Of a stretch of 64,000 nt of DNA, positions 1 to 9,469 are shown piece by piece. A program made the translations under genes and the position numbers. A model generated the notes under the pieces. That model saw only the letters and a program-made list of their open reading frames with translations. It ran no database searches and was not told where the DNA came from. The DNA lies in assembly GCF_029633865.1 (NCBI RefSeq), contig NC_079213.1, positions 92,754,814 through 92,818,813 of the forward strand. Reading direction: 5' to 3'. Each line of letters begins with the position of its first letter. Position 1 is the stretch's first letter. This DNA is from Lampris incognitus (taxonomy: Eukaryota; Chordata; Actinopteri; Lampriformes; Lampridae).

Positions 1-60
1 CTCCACAGAGCTCTAGTTCTTCTCCCCTTTCTCTCTGTTTTCTCCCTTTTTCTCTGCTCT

Positions 61-319
61 TTACACTTCCCCTATTCTCCCTCTATCGTTGCCCTTCAGA
101 TTCTTCTCCTCTCCTACCATGCCACATTCCCACTCACTATCATGCGCTCCTGGTTTTCTGTCTGTCAAGTCAGAGAAACAGCTCAGCCTAGTATGTGGCA
201 TCCAGGGCCTGGGGCGAGTGGGAGGGGTGCCACCAGAGGTGATGGCCCACCAGCTAAAGGCTTCAATGGAGAGATGGAGGCAAGTGGCAGCGTTGGGGTC
301 AACCAAGAATTCCTCAACA
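61..319 (-). CDS. Tentative downstream exon of an unrecognised minus-strand gene
   Basis: A good 3' splice acceptor on the minus strand (pyrimidine-rich stretch then CTGTAG at 325-320) puts the exon start at 319. The exon at 2063-1507 ends two bases into a codon. Joining it to the T at 319 keeps an open frame that begins D-V-E-E-F-L-V-D-P-N and runs to a stop near 61. The first 40 or so residues look coding. The remainder is less convincing, and the true end may be earlier, for instance at a weak GTGGCA donor. A proline-rich second frame overlaps it. I do not recognise the product. The call rests on phase agreement and one splice signal only. Confidence 0.3.
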
Positions 320-752
320 CTACAGGCAGCCAAAAAATACACACAACACATGCAACTGCTGGAGCACATGCACGCACATAAATGTCTATACATGTTTGCA
401 TGAATGCGTGCACATTGACACAGTGTGAGCATGAAAATGCATACACAAAGGCAAGTATATTTGATGCATACGTTCCCAAATACAGACAGATGAAGAGACA
501 AACCCAAAAATGTGCGCACACAAACACACACAGAATAAGGTGACTGTATCAGCGTATTTCTGGTGCTAAAGTAAGCACTGGTACTTCAATCTTAACTGTC
601 AGCTTCTGTTGAGCAGATAATAAATAAAGCATCATCTGCTGGGGGTTTTTTTTCCCAGGCTCCAAAGCCATTGATTTTCACATCATCACACTCACTCACC
701 AAAGCCATCATACATCGTTAATCAAGACGGAAAGCTGTATGAGACGAGAAAT
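320..752. other. Non-coding, probable intron
   Basis: Intronic or intergenic sequence between the tentative exon and the ATGT microsatellite. It contains scattered CA and ATGC-rich stretches and nothing else I can name. Confidence 0.4.
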
Positions 753-811
753 CATGTATGTATGTATGTATGTATGTATGTATGTATGTATGTATGTATG
801 TATGTATGTAG
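753..811. repeat. (ATGT)n tetranucleotide microsatellite
   Basis: About 15 uninterrupted copies of a 4-bp unit reading ATGT. This is simple sequence with no coding role. Confidence 0.97.
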
Positions 812-1506
812 TATGGGTGGGATTTTTATCTCCCAGTTTGTTCATCTTGTACAAATACTAGCCATTCAGAAAAAATTGATAACCCTCCTTTCCTAGTTCT
901 GTAGCAGAATGTGAGCTTAACTGGAAACTGTGTATGAGGTACATAGAAGCACATCAGTAGTGCTACGCACAGCCAGTCTTGATGATTCAGTCATTCATAT
1001 CATAAATTCCAATGTTTCCCCATGTTTGTTTGCTGTGATTGATGGGATAAGGTATGACAACCAGAAAACTTTTTCTGTGAAATTATGGGAAAAAAACTCA
1101 ACACATTTAGTGGCATAGCCTGTTGTCGTTGTTTGTCTGCCACTCCCATAAAGCACAGGTGAAAAACTAATATAGCAAGGACCTGTTTTTTTTTCAAGGA
1201 CAAATAATTGCTGTTCTTAATACATACACCTCTAGATAGCTTGTATCTTGTAGAAACTGTAATTTTGGTTTCTGTGATATAAATTAAAATTGACATGGCT
1301 GAAGTTAATTAGTCCTTAGAGAAGTCAACAGGGAGCACTAAGGTCAAAGTTTGGCTAGTTATGCTTCCTGCTCTCATTTAGTAAAAGAAGTATCTGAAAC
1401 ATGTAGCTGGTAACCCTTCCATTTAGGTAACAGCCTTTACTCCAAGCCTCATTAGTGGCTGAGAAACAACCAGTGCCCTGTGTTTATACAGCAGTTTCAT
1501 ACTCAC
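812..1506. other. Non-coding stretch, probable intron
   Basis: Nothing recognisable apart from the GTGAGT donor at 1506-1501 (minus) that closes the neighbouring exon. If the two minus-strand exons belong together, this is part of their intron. Confidence 0.4.
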
Positions 1507-2063
1507 TCCCACTCCTTGCGTCGTGCCTGTGGTGTGCTCTGTATCTTATGTGCTTGGTGAGCCTTGATGATGTCCCTCTGCTCTATCAGGCCCCCCCGAC
1601 GTCTCTTTATCACATTGGGACTGACTGCCATGTCCCCATCCACTCCCAACACTCCCCCTCCGCCTTCAAAGGATGAGCCTACATCCAGCGAGAGGCCCAA
1701 GCAGTGGGGGCGTAGAGGCGGAGCATGGCCAGACACATGTGGGAGGTAGAGGGTGTCATAGCTGGTCGAGAAGCTATGGGGCTCCAAGTGAGAGTGGGAC
1801 CCCTGGAAAAGGCTCGAACCACCGGCCAGTCCTGCACGATGCTTCTGCCAGCTCTCGCACTCCTCGGGGGGGGGATGGAGGATGTAGTGTCGTGGTGTGC
1901 TGCTGCCACACACCACACCCAGAGCACCAACTGGAGCCCCCGGTCCTGCCAGACCCCTTGGTGGCCCGAGGGCATTGTGGTCCCCCGTCAGAGACTGAGA
2001 GCTGACCGAACAGGAGCCCAGTTCCAACATGGTGGCACGGCTGCCAGGAATCTCAGCATATTG
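1507..2063 (-). CDS. Coding exon of an unrecognised gene (low-complexity, Ser/Gly/Pro/His-rich)
   Basis: The minus strand shows a textbook exon. A pyrimidine-rich tract plus CAG acceptor (AG at 2065-2064) opens it, about 185 codons stay open, and a consensus GTGAGT donor (1506-1501) closes it, leaving two bases of the last codon. It begins Q-Y-A-E-I-P-G-S-R and ends in a basic, conserved-looking stretch around R-R-R-G-G-L-I-E-Q-R-D-I-I-K-A-H-Q-A-H-K. The middle is rich in Gly, Ser, His and Pro, like a disordered cytoplasmic tail. No catalytic motif, zinc finger or membrane segment is visible. I considered the C-terminal tail of KIAA1549-type membrane proteins but cannot confirm it. No further exons could be placed upstream (2064-3350). 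Confidence 0.6.
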
Positions 2064-3354
2064 CTGCAGGGAAGGAAAGAGGGGATGAAATCGGGGGGTA
2101 GAGAGAGTGAAAGTGAGAAAAGTACATAATACAAAAATGAGATGAATGATTTAATTTGTCTATAATATGACGAAACTGCTCAGGGTCATTATGTTTTATT
2201 ATGACGACAACTACTACTTGGTACAATGACTGTACTAATAACTATACAACATTTATGTGTTTATTTCATTCCCCGTTAGAGGTGCGGACTTTGTCACTCT
2301 GGGTGAAAAGCCAAAAGGGATCCGATGACATTTGTTCAGCTAAGCTTTCGAGTCAATTTTCCAATGGTTTTCATTGTTCTCAGTATGTTTTATTAGAGTT
2401 GGTTACATGACCTCAAGGCAGAAGAACCAAATAGACAAACTGTAATGCAGTCCTCAAGAAAATTCATTTGATACTGCCAGTGCTGAGCTCAATGGTGAAA
2501 CTGGAAAAAGGGGCAAAGAAGCCTCATTACATCAACTCATAATCTCCCCTAATTGGTTGGTACTCTGAAGAGAATAGTCAAACGCTGGAGTGGTTTGAAG
2601 ATGTACCACATAAGAGGTATTAGTCCAACACACAATCCATAACTGGATGCCAAAAACGTCGCAACAGATCCCCTGCTCTGCGGCAGCTTTCATAAATCCC
2701 ACACTAATTAAGTTCACTAAATGAAGGATGTAGCTTTAAGATCGCTTGAACAAGACAAGTTCTTCACAGCAGGGATGAGGGGATGTTGCACAGCAAAGAT
2801 AAGATGCAGGCCAAATAATACTGCAACTTTTATCCATCAGATATGTGGCAAAGCTGTGCTTTTGCTAATTACTGATTTCTGTTGTTATTTACAATTACTT
2901 AGCAATGCCCCAGAAACCAAATTAAGCAATTTAAAGCCTGTCTATTGATATTATAATTTCTGGTTTAACTGTTGATAAGTTACTTGAAAACAGACAGCAA
3001 TTACAATGTTTTCGGTGATTGCAATGCACACATTAGTTTATAAAGCTTACTTATCATAATGCAGTTACTGGTAAAAAATCTGTCATCATTTACTAGTGAT
3101 TGCAGCTTATTGTACACACACACTTTCTTGTACATGCTTATTGTACATGTACCTTTTGTACTTGTTATCATTTAACAATTGCTTAGTCATAACTCAGTCA
3201 GTATTGTGTAATGAATGGCCTGGAAAATAATGAATTACATGGCTGAAAATAAGGCAGCAACAATTAGAGACCGAATCCCGGTAACGATGACGATGGTGCC
3301 ACATTTAGCCGTTTGATCTTAAGAGGACTTCAGTAACCCTTAAAATTATTTAAA
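2064..3354. other. Non-coding, nothing recognised
   Basis: AT-rich sequence without a convincing exon, repeat family or RNA gene. It may be intron of the minus-strand gene at 1507-2063. Confidence 0.4.
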
Positions 3355-3887
3355 TGGCCATCTGAGTGGCGTAGCGGTCTATTCCGTTGCCTATCAACAC
3401 GGGGATCAGCGGTGCGAATCCCCGTGTTACCTCCGGCTTGGTCGGGCGTCCCTACAGACACAACTGGCCGTGTCTGCGGGTTGGAAGCCGGATGTGGGTA
3501 CGTGTCCTGGTAGCTGCACTAGCGCGTCCTCTGGTCGGTCGGTCGTTCGGGTGCCTGTTTGGGGGAACTGGGGGGGAATAGCGTGATCCTCCCACGCGCT
3601 ACGTCCCCCTGGCGAAACTCCTCACTGCCAGACCCGCCCCTACTCTATCTCTGATTGGCTAACCCTATCCCTACCCTTAACCAACCTAATCAACGGAGGC
3701 AACGAGTACTAGCCAATCAGAGGCAAAGTTCCCGGAATGCGGGTCGGAAAAAAACAAGGCGTATCGGACGAGGTACGTGACGTGGTAGTCTGCAGCCCTT
3801 CCTGGATCGGCAGAGGGGGTGATGCAGCGACCGGGATGTCTCGCAAAATAGGGTAATTGGCCAAGTACAACTGGGGAGAAAAAGAGG
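3355..3887 (+). mobile_element. tRNA-derived SINE, family A copy 1 (interrupted)
   Basis: The first of five related copies here (others at 19139, 21190, 23560 and 54468). The 5' head holds a tRNA-like pol III promoter: an A-box region around GGCGTAGCGGTCTATTCC and a B box near 3412 (GGTGCGAATCC). A GC-rich body follows, then the conserved tail reading GGTAATTGGCC...CAACTGGGGAGAAAAAG at 3850-3887. Comparison with the other copies shows that about 115 bp at 3631-3745 is foreign (listed separately). The A-rich tail abuts the 5' LTR of the old gypsy element. Confidence 0.85.
3631..3745. mobile_element. Small inverted-repeat (MITE-like) insertion inside the SINE
   Basis: This segment is absent from the other SINE copies. 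Its ends are inverted repeats: GACCCGC...CTCTGATTGGCTA on the left against TAGCCAATCAGAG...GCGGGTC on the right. It is about 115 bp with no coding capacity. Superfamily unassigned; I could not define a clear target-site duplication. Confidence 0.6.
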
Positions 3888-3907
3888 GAGGAAATTCTCC
3901 CCGCCCC

Positions 3908-4070
3908 CGTTATATCTTGTAGTTAGTCCGCCGCCCACTAGGGGGGAGGCAGTAGAAGGGAGACGTTGGAAATTGACGTAAAAAAAGCAGTGAGAAAACT
4001 AAACAGCGCAGATGCAGGCGGTTACTGAGCAGTCGTGTCGTTTCTGCTGTCTGAATGTGGATAAATAAAA
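3908..4070 (+). repeat. 5' LTR of the old gypsy element
   Basis: Matches 13378-13540 along its length, for example GTCGTTTCTGCTGTCTGA shared near the 3' end, with many substitutions and small indels. The usual TG start has been lost in both copies. Confidence 0.8.
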
Positions 4071-4228
4071 TTGGCGACGAGGTAAAAGCACCACTAAGAA
4101 ATAACTTACCATAGCGTATCGCGATCTACGTGAGCGACGCGAAGGCAGCGTTACATCACGCGTGAGTAGATGGTGTTGCCAGTGAGAGTGAAACCAAGTG
4201 AAGCATCGGCGACAAAACGATACTAACG

Positions 4229-4484
4229 ATGTCGGCCTTTGGAAAAGTGGATGCATTTGATCCAACTTCGGAAAACTCGAGTAGATACGTGGGCGGACGG
4301 GAGTTTTATTTCGAGGCAAATGGGGTAACGGAAGAAAAGACAAAACGGGCCATTCTTCTTTCTGCGTGCGGCAGCGCACTATACGGGCTAATAGTGGATC
4401 TGATTGCGCCACTGACACCTACTGAAGTCGCGTTTGCGGTCCTAGTTAAACGTGTAGTTGAGCATTTCGATCCCAAGCCAAATT
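4229..4484 (+). pseudogene. Gypsy gag, N-terminal fragment
   Basis: An open stretch of about 85 codons beginning M-S-A-F-G-K-V-D-A-F-D-P, the typical start of fish Ty3/gypsy Gag, and running to F-D-P-K-P-N, where the copia 5' LTR interrupts it. The continuation (frame with V-E-R-F-K-F) appears at 9478 and beyond, after the copia 3' LTR, but decays with stops within about 25 codons. Confidence 0.8.
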
Positions 4485-4806
4485 TGTTGAATGTTTTATT
4501 ATAATATAATGTACGCCCTTACTTATTGTGTTCATAGTAATGGATATAACTCCTGTGCCCAGTAGAGGGCAATAATATTATTTGTCCACCAGAGGGCAAT
4601 GTTTACACTAGGCAGTGCATCAGGATGTGATGTCACTGCCACTTCTTCTGTTGGTAGCCTACCAGTTCCGGTAGACTTGTTGATTCAAGATCATGCGACA
4701 ACATGGTCGCATGATGAGCCTGATGGAAAATAATTATGCCAAAGGCTAAAGATACTAATAGTGTCAAGTTGTATCAATCTCCACCGCTACGCCGATACAT
4801 CTGACA
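4485..4806 (+). repeat. 5' LTR of the copia element
   Basis: 322-bp LTR with TG...CA ends. Differences from the 3' LTR seen by eye: CAAGATCATG versus CATATCATG, and AATAATTATG versus AATAAATATG, so identity is about 99%. Confidence 0.95.
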
Positions 4807-4820
4807 GGTTATGGGCCCAG
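4807..4820 (+). promoter_or_regulatory. Copia primer-binding site (initiator tRNA-Met, internal region)
   Basis: GGTTATGGGCCCAG directly follows the 5' LTR. It is complementary to the anticodon stem-loop of initiator tRNA-Met (CTGGGCCCATAACC), not to the tRNA 3' end. This half-tRNA priming is characteristic of copia-type elements. Confidence 0.88.
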
Positions 4821-5022
4821 TCATGCCAGTTTAGAGCAAGGAAAGGTAACAGAAAAACGAACTTTTGTCTGTTAGCCAAGTGAAGCTACTAGCTAGGCTA
4901 AAAGGGCTTCTGAAGACGGCGCCGAGAGACTCCCGCTGAAAATGCAGTGAAAAGCGCGCAACGAGAGTTTCTACAAGCCGCAGTTCAACGTTTGGAGATT
5001 GAACTTGGAAAAGAAAGTGATA

Positions 5023-6072
5023 ATGGCGGCTGCAGCAGGAACGGTCTCCTTGTTACAGCAGCAGTTAATGAGGCCCGTGTTCGACGGAGCAGAGGATAAG
5101 TACGATCTGTGGGAGACAAGATTTCTTAGCCGGTTACACATTCTGAAATTAAAAGACACTATTTTACAAGCACCAGCCGACGGTGCCGATGCTAACGCTA
5201 TAGCTACAGATGTAGCAAGAAATGCAGACTGTTATGCACAATTAGTAAATTCACTTGATGATAAGAGTCTGTCATTAATAAGACACGATGCTGCTGAAGA
5301 TGGCCGCAAAGCTCTAAAAATATTAAGAGAGCACTATACAGGTAAAAGCAAGCCAAGGATTCTGAATCTGTACACATCCTTGACCACTATAAGTATGGAA
5401 GGAACTGAGACTGTTACAGATTACATAATAAGGGCAGAGAATATTATAACAGCTCTCCGCGATGCAGGAGAGAATATAAGTGATGGGCTACTTGTAGCCA
5501 CCACCTTGAATGGACTGCCTGACTCATTCAGACCACTGGCTGTCCATGTAACACAAAATGAGGACAATGTCACATTCCAAGACTTTAAGAGAAGATTGAG
5601 GGTGTATGAAGAGTCCGAAAAGATGAGGACGTCTGGATCTGCGGACACTGTGATGAAGACTAACACTAAGCAAAGCAAACAAGGCACCAAGACACAAAGA
5701 AAAGATGGGGAAGCCACTCTGACGTGTTACCGATGTGGTGTTAAAGGACATGTCAGGACCAAGTGCACCCAGAAAGTGTGGTGCAGTCACTGCAGGAGCA
5801 ACTCGCACGCTGACTCAGTGTGCAGGAAGAAGGGAAAAGGAGACGGAGCCCGAAAGGTTGCAGAGGACGAAGAGGAGGAGAGCAGAAACGACAGGCCACC
5901 AACCAATGTGAAAAAGAAAGGGATCATGGTGGACGCTGGGGCGACATCTCACATTGTGACTGATATTGCCATGTTCGAGAGCTTCGATAACACTTTCCAG
6001 CCCGACGCCCATTCAATCGAGCTGGCAGAACTAAGTGCACGGGGACAGCGCAACGCAGAGGGACGGCGCTGA
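5023..6072 (+). CDS. Copia Gag plus start of protease
   Basis: I chose the ATG at 5023 because the family-like start (M-A-A-A-A-G-T-V) begins there; an in-frame ATG lies 8 codons upstream. The Gag core contains K-Y-D-L-W-E-T-R-F-L-S-R-L near its N-terminus. Two CCHC zinc knuckles follow at about residues 235-248 and 254-267. A protease active-site segment V-D-A-G-A-T-S-H-I lies at about 303-311. The residue after the catalytic Asp is Ala where Ser or Thr is usual. The frame then slips near 6025 and stops at 6072 while the protease continues in the frame of the next entry, so a small deletion is likely. Confidence 0.85.
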   Translation: MAAAAGTVSLLQQQLMRPVFDGAEDKYDLWETRFLSRLHILKLKDTILQAPADGADANAIATDVARNADCYAQLVNSLDDKSLSLIRHDAAEDGRKALKILREHYTGKSKPRILNLYTSLTTISMEGTETVTDYIIRAENIITALRDAGENISDGLLVATTLNGLPDSFRPLAVHVTQNEDNVTFQDFKRRLRVYEESEKMRTSGSADTVMKTNTKQSKQGTKTQRKDGEATLTCYRCGVKGHVRTKCTQKVWCSHCRSNSHADSVCRKKGKGDGARKVAEDEEEESRNDRPPTNVKKKGIMVDAGATSHIVTDIAMFESFDNTFQPDAHSIELAELSARGQRNAEGRR

Positions 6073-6125
6073 TCTCTCTACTAGACAGCGATGGACGAGA
6101 ACAAACCGCACAGCTACAGGACGCA

Positions 6126-8387
6126 TTGTATATGCCGACGTACCCGCACGACATCTTTTCAGTGGCAAGAGCAACCAATGCAGGGGCGACAGTGACTTTT
6201 AAGAGAGGGGACAGTCACATGCTCACCAAGAAGGGTACCAGGTTTGATTTCCATGAAAGTGGTAATTTGTTCTACCTACCCACTGTTGTGAAAAATGTTG
6301 ATACTTGCAGTGTGTGCCATGACATGCAAACATGGCATGAGATTTTAGGGCATTGCAACTACGAGGATGTAAGCAAACTAATGGGTGTGGTAAGAGGTAT
6401 GGAAATACGAGGTAGTGCTGTTAGACCAGCACAGATGTGTGAGATATGTACTAAAGGAAAGTTCACACAAACACGGAATAGAGAGGCAGATAAAAAGGCT
6501 ACAGAGCCTCTTCAGCTAGTCCATACGGATCTTGCTGGTCCCATGAGAACCCCAAGTCTAGAAGGTCACAAGTATGCACAGTCTTTTACAGACGATTATT
6601 CGGGTGCGATGACCGTATATTTTCTCAAATCCAAAAGTGATGCCTTACAGGCCACAGAGAGGTACTTAGCAGACTCCGCCCCCTTTGGAAAGGTCAAAAT
6701 AATTCGCTCAGATAATGGGAGCGAATTCACCAGTAAAGAGTTCAGAGCACTGCTAACCAAAAATGGCATAAAACATGAAACATCCGCACCCTATTCACCT
6801 CACCAGAACGGTACAGCGGAGAGAGGTTGGCGAACCCTCTTTGAGATGGGTAGGTGTATGCTGCTAGACAGCAAGTTACCAGATACACTGTGGAGTCATG
6901 CTGTGCAGACCGCAGCACACGTAAGAAATAGGTGCTATAGTAAACGCACCCAGCAAACACCATATGAGATGCTTACAGGCAAGAAACCAGACATGTCCAG
7001 ACTTCAGAAATTCGGGTCTGTGTGTTTTACATACACACAAGAGAAAGGGAAGATGGACTCCAGATGTAAAGAGGGTGTTTTCGTGGGCTACGATAAGAAT
7101 AGTCCTGCTTATCTTGTATATTTTCCTGACACACAGAAGGTATCACGACACAGGTTGGTGAAGTTCAACAATAGGACCCCTGAAGAGAAAGAAACACAGA
7201 CACAGGGACCACACAGTGAATGTCAGGACAGGGAGGTAGAACCCATGGTCTATGACAATGAGATAAATGATGATGAAAATGCATCAGGTCAAAGTGTTGG
7301 TGGTGATGTTTCTGAGGTCGAGAGTGAACAGCCATGCAGTGGGGGAGTTAGAAGGAACCCACCTAGAAATAGGAGAATGCCAGCGCATTTACAGGAATAC
7401 GACACTGATACAACAGACACACTGGTAATTTGTGTAGATGCTTGTTACAGAGCTGTTTGTGACATACCACAAACTTTTCAGGAAGCTATCAGGTCAACAA
7501 AGTCAAAACAGTGGAAAAATGCTATGGATGACGAAATGCAGTCGCTGAAAGAGAATGAGACTTTTAAAATCACCCAGTTGCCACCAGGCAAAAAGACAGT
7601 GGGGGGCAGGTGGGTGTATTCCCTAAAGAGTGACGCTAATGGGTCAGAAAAATGTAAGGCTAGATATGCAGCTAAGGGCTACAGCCAAAAGGAAGGTATT
7701 GACTACGAAGAAACCTTCTCGCCGACAGCTGACATGACTACTGTTAGAGTTGTCATGCAGAAAGCAGTGCAGGACGATTTAGTTTTACATCAGATGGATG
7801 TAAAAACTGCATACCTGCATGCAAAAATAGATAAAGAGATATACCTAGAACAACCAGAAGGTTATGAGGAGGTATCAAAAACCGGAGAACGACTAGTATG
7901 CAAACTACAGAAGTCCCTTTATGGACTTAAACAGTCCGGCAGGAACTGGTATGCTCTGTTACATGCATACCTCACAGAAAATGGTTTCAAACAAAATCCT
8001 GCTGATAACTGTCAATACACAAGGGAAAAGGAAAATGAAAAAGTAATCATTATTGTATGGGTTGATGATCTAATCATTGCCGCTAACAATGAGGATGTTG
8101 TGAAAACTGTAAAAATGATGCTCACCGCTAGGTTCAAAATGAAAGACCTGGGGAAACTCAATCATTTTCTAGGGATTGATTTTCACCAGTCAGGGAGCCA
8201 AGTCACTATGTCACAAGAGAGGTATGTGAATAAAATCCTCTCCAGGTTTGGGATGCAAGACTGTAAGTCTAGAGAGACCCCATGCGAGGCAAAACTAGAA
8301 TACACAGAGGATGCAGAAAAAATGGAAGATCCAAGGTTGTATCGAGAGGCAGTTGGGAGTTTTGATTTATTTGGCTACTTGCACTAG
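6126..8387 (+). CDS. Copia Pol: integrase and reverse transcriptase (frame-shifted from gag)
   Basis: The open frame actually extends upstream of this ATG. Residue numbers count from 6126. A GAG-pre-integrase HHCC zinc region lies at about 71-108 (W-H-E-I-L-G-H-C-N ... C-E-I-C). The integrase catalytic triad is D135 (H-T-D-L-A-G), D196 (R-S-D-N-G) and E232, with 35 residues between the last two. The reverse transcriptase has motif A around D558 (Q-M-D-V-K-T-A-Y-L) and the catalytic V-D-D at 646-648. The frame is lost at a run of four Ts (8360-8363), one T more than the coding frame wants, and stops at 8387. The RT C-terminus and RNase H continue in the next entry. Confidence 0.92.
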   Translation: MYMPTYPHDIFSVARATNAGATVTFKRGDSHMLTKKGTRFDFHESGNLFYLPTVVKNVDTCSVCHDMQTWHEILGHCNYEDVSKLMGVVRGMEIRGSAVRPAQMCEICTKGKFTQTRNREADKKATEPLQLVHTDLAGPMRTPSLEGHKYAQSFTDDYSGAMTVYFLKSKSDALQATERYLADSAPFGKVKIIRSDNGSEFTSKEFRALLTKNGIKHETSAPYSPHQNGTAERGWRTLFEMGRCMLLDSKLPDTLWSHAVQTAAHVRNRCYSKRTQQTPYEMLTGKKPDMSRLQKFGSVCFTYTQEKGKMDSRCKEGVFVGYDKNSPAYLVYFPDTQKVSRHRLVKFNNRTPEEKETQTQGPHSECQDREVEPMVYDNEINDDENASGQSVGGDVSEVESEQPCSGGVRRNPPRNRRMPAHLQEYDTDTTDTLVICVDACYRAVCDIPQTFQEAIRSTKSKQWKNAMDDEMQSLKENETFKITQLPPGKKTVGGRWVYSLKSDANGSEKCKARYAAKGYSQKEGIDYEETFSPTADMTTVRVVMQKAVQDDLVLHQMDVKTAYLHAKIDKEIYLEQPEGYEEVSKTGERLVCKLQKSLYGLKQSGRNWYALLHAYLTENGFKQNPADNCQYTREKENEKVIIIVWVDDLIIAANNEDVVKTVKMMLTARFKMKDLGKLNHFLGIDFHQSGSQVTMSQERYVNKILSRFGMQDCKSRETPCEAKLEYTEDAEKMEDPRLYREAVGSFDLFGYLH

Positions 8388-9009
8388 GCCAGATTTAAGT
8401 TTTGTGGTCAGCAAACTTTCCCAACATTTCTCTGATCCAACTGAGGAGCACTGGAACACAGTAAAGCACGTGTTCAGGTATCTCAAGGGTACAAGTCACC
8501 GTGGTTTATGTTTTAAAAGGGATTACAAAAGTCAGCTAGGGCTTATAATCCACAGTGATGCTGACTGGGCCTCAGAGGTCTCTGATAGACGTAGCACCAC
8601 GGGATATTGTGTCAGCCTAAGTGAGAGAAGCTCTCTCATTTCTTGGAAGAGTAGGAAACAACCGACAGTTGCACTATCTACCTGCGAGGCAGAATACATG
8701 GCCTTAGCGTCAGCTATTCAGGAGTGTATGTATTTACATCAGCTACTCAAGGGTATGGATAAATACAAATATGCACAAACTAAGGTTTATGATGACAACC
8801 AAGGAGCAATTGCTTTAGCAAGAAATCCAGTTAATCGCCAAAGATGTAAACACATTGATATTAAATATCACTTCATACGAGAGACTGTTAGTAGTGGTAA
8901 GATATCTCTGGAATACTGTCCTACTGACAGCATGATCGCTGACTTGATGACCAAACCAGCCACAAAGCTACAACTTAAAAAGTTTGCTCAGCACTTGTTT
9001 GGTACTTGA
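8364..9009 (+). CDS. Copia RT C-terminus and RNase H
   Basis: Same polyprotein, shifted by one base. The segment begins near C-T-R-P-D-L-S-F-V-V-S, a conserved copia block after RT. RNase H then shows H-S-D-A-D-W-A, S-T-T-G-Y-C, the C-E-A-E-Y-M-A-L block, D-D-N-Q-G-A, and the terminal H-I-D-I-K-Y-H-F-I-R-E. All catalytic positions look present. It ends in a normal stop at 9009, about 140 bp before the 3' LTR. Confidence 0.9.
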
Positions 9010-9148
9010 ACTGCTAAAACGCCATGTATGGTGTGACTCATTGTATTTTTGTTATTTTGGTAACTAATCCCCAAATAGCGGGAATATTTTTGGTTATTGT
9101 TTTCTACATTGCACTGTTATACCACAATAAGCTATGTGCGAGTGGGGG

Positions 9149-9469
9149 TGTTGAATGTTTTATTATAATATAATGTACGCCCTTACTTATTGTGTTCATA
9201 GTAATGGATATAACTCCTGTGCCCAGTAGAGGGCAATAATATTATTTGTCCACCAGAGGGCAATGTTTACACTAGGCAGTGCATCAGGATGTGATGTCAC
9301 TGCCACTTCTTCTGTTGGTAGCCTACCAGTTCCGGTAGACTTGTTGATTCATATCATGCGACAACATGGTCGCATGATGAGCCTGATGGAAAATAAATAT
9401 GCCAAAGGCTAAAGATACTAATAGTGTCAAGTTGTATCAATCTCCACCGCTACGCCGATACATCTGACA
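9149..9469 (+). repeat. 3' LTR of the copia element
   Basis: 321-bp direct repeat of 4485-4806, preceded by a purine-rich tract ending at 9148. Confidence 0.95.

Larger units (their letters stand above)
4485..9469 (+). mobile_element. Full-length Ty1/copia LTR retrotransposon, young insertion
   Basis: It is bounded by LTRs of 322 and 321 bp that start TGTTGAATG and end CTGACA and differ at only a few positions. Inside are a primer-binding site, a gag with two zinc knuckles, and protease, integrase, reverse transcriptase and RNase H in the copia order (integrase before RT). A purine tract (GTGCGAGTGGGGG) ends at 9148. Flanks are AAATT on the left and TAATT on the right, an imperfect 5-bp target duplication. 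Two frame breaks interrupt the single long frame expected. Copia elements are uncommon in vertebrates. Confidence 0.95.

Noticed and set aside
61..531. 156-codon minus-strand frame as a complete gene
   Set aside because: Its upstream part is Cys-rich translation of CA/ATGC-rich intron. Only the part below 319, after a splice acceptor, is retained as a tentative exon.
3360..3430. Possible tRNA gene
   Set aside because: The A- and B-box sequence belongs to a SINE head, because it continues into the SINE body shared with four other copies. The same applies to heads near 15870, 19140, 51270, 54470 and 59990.
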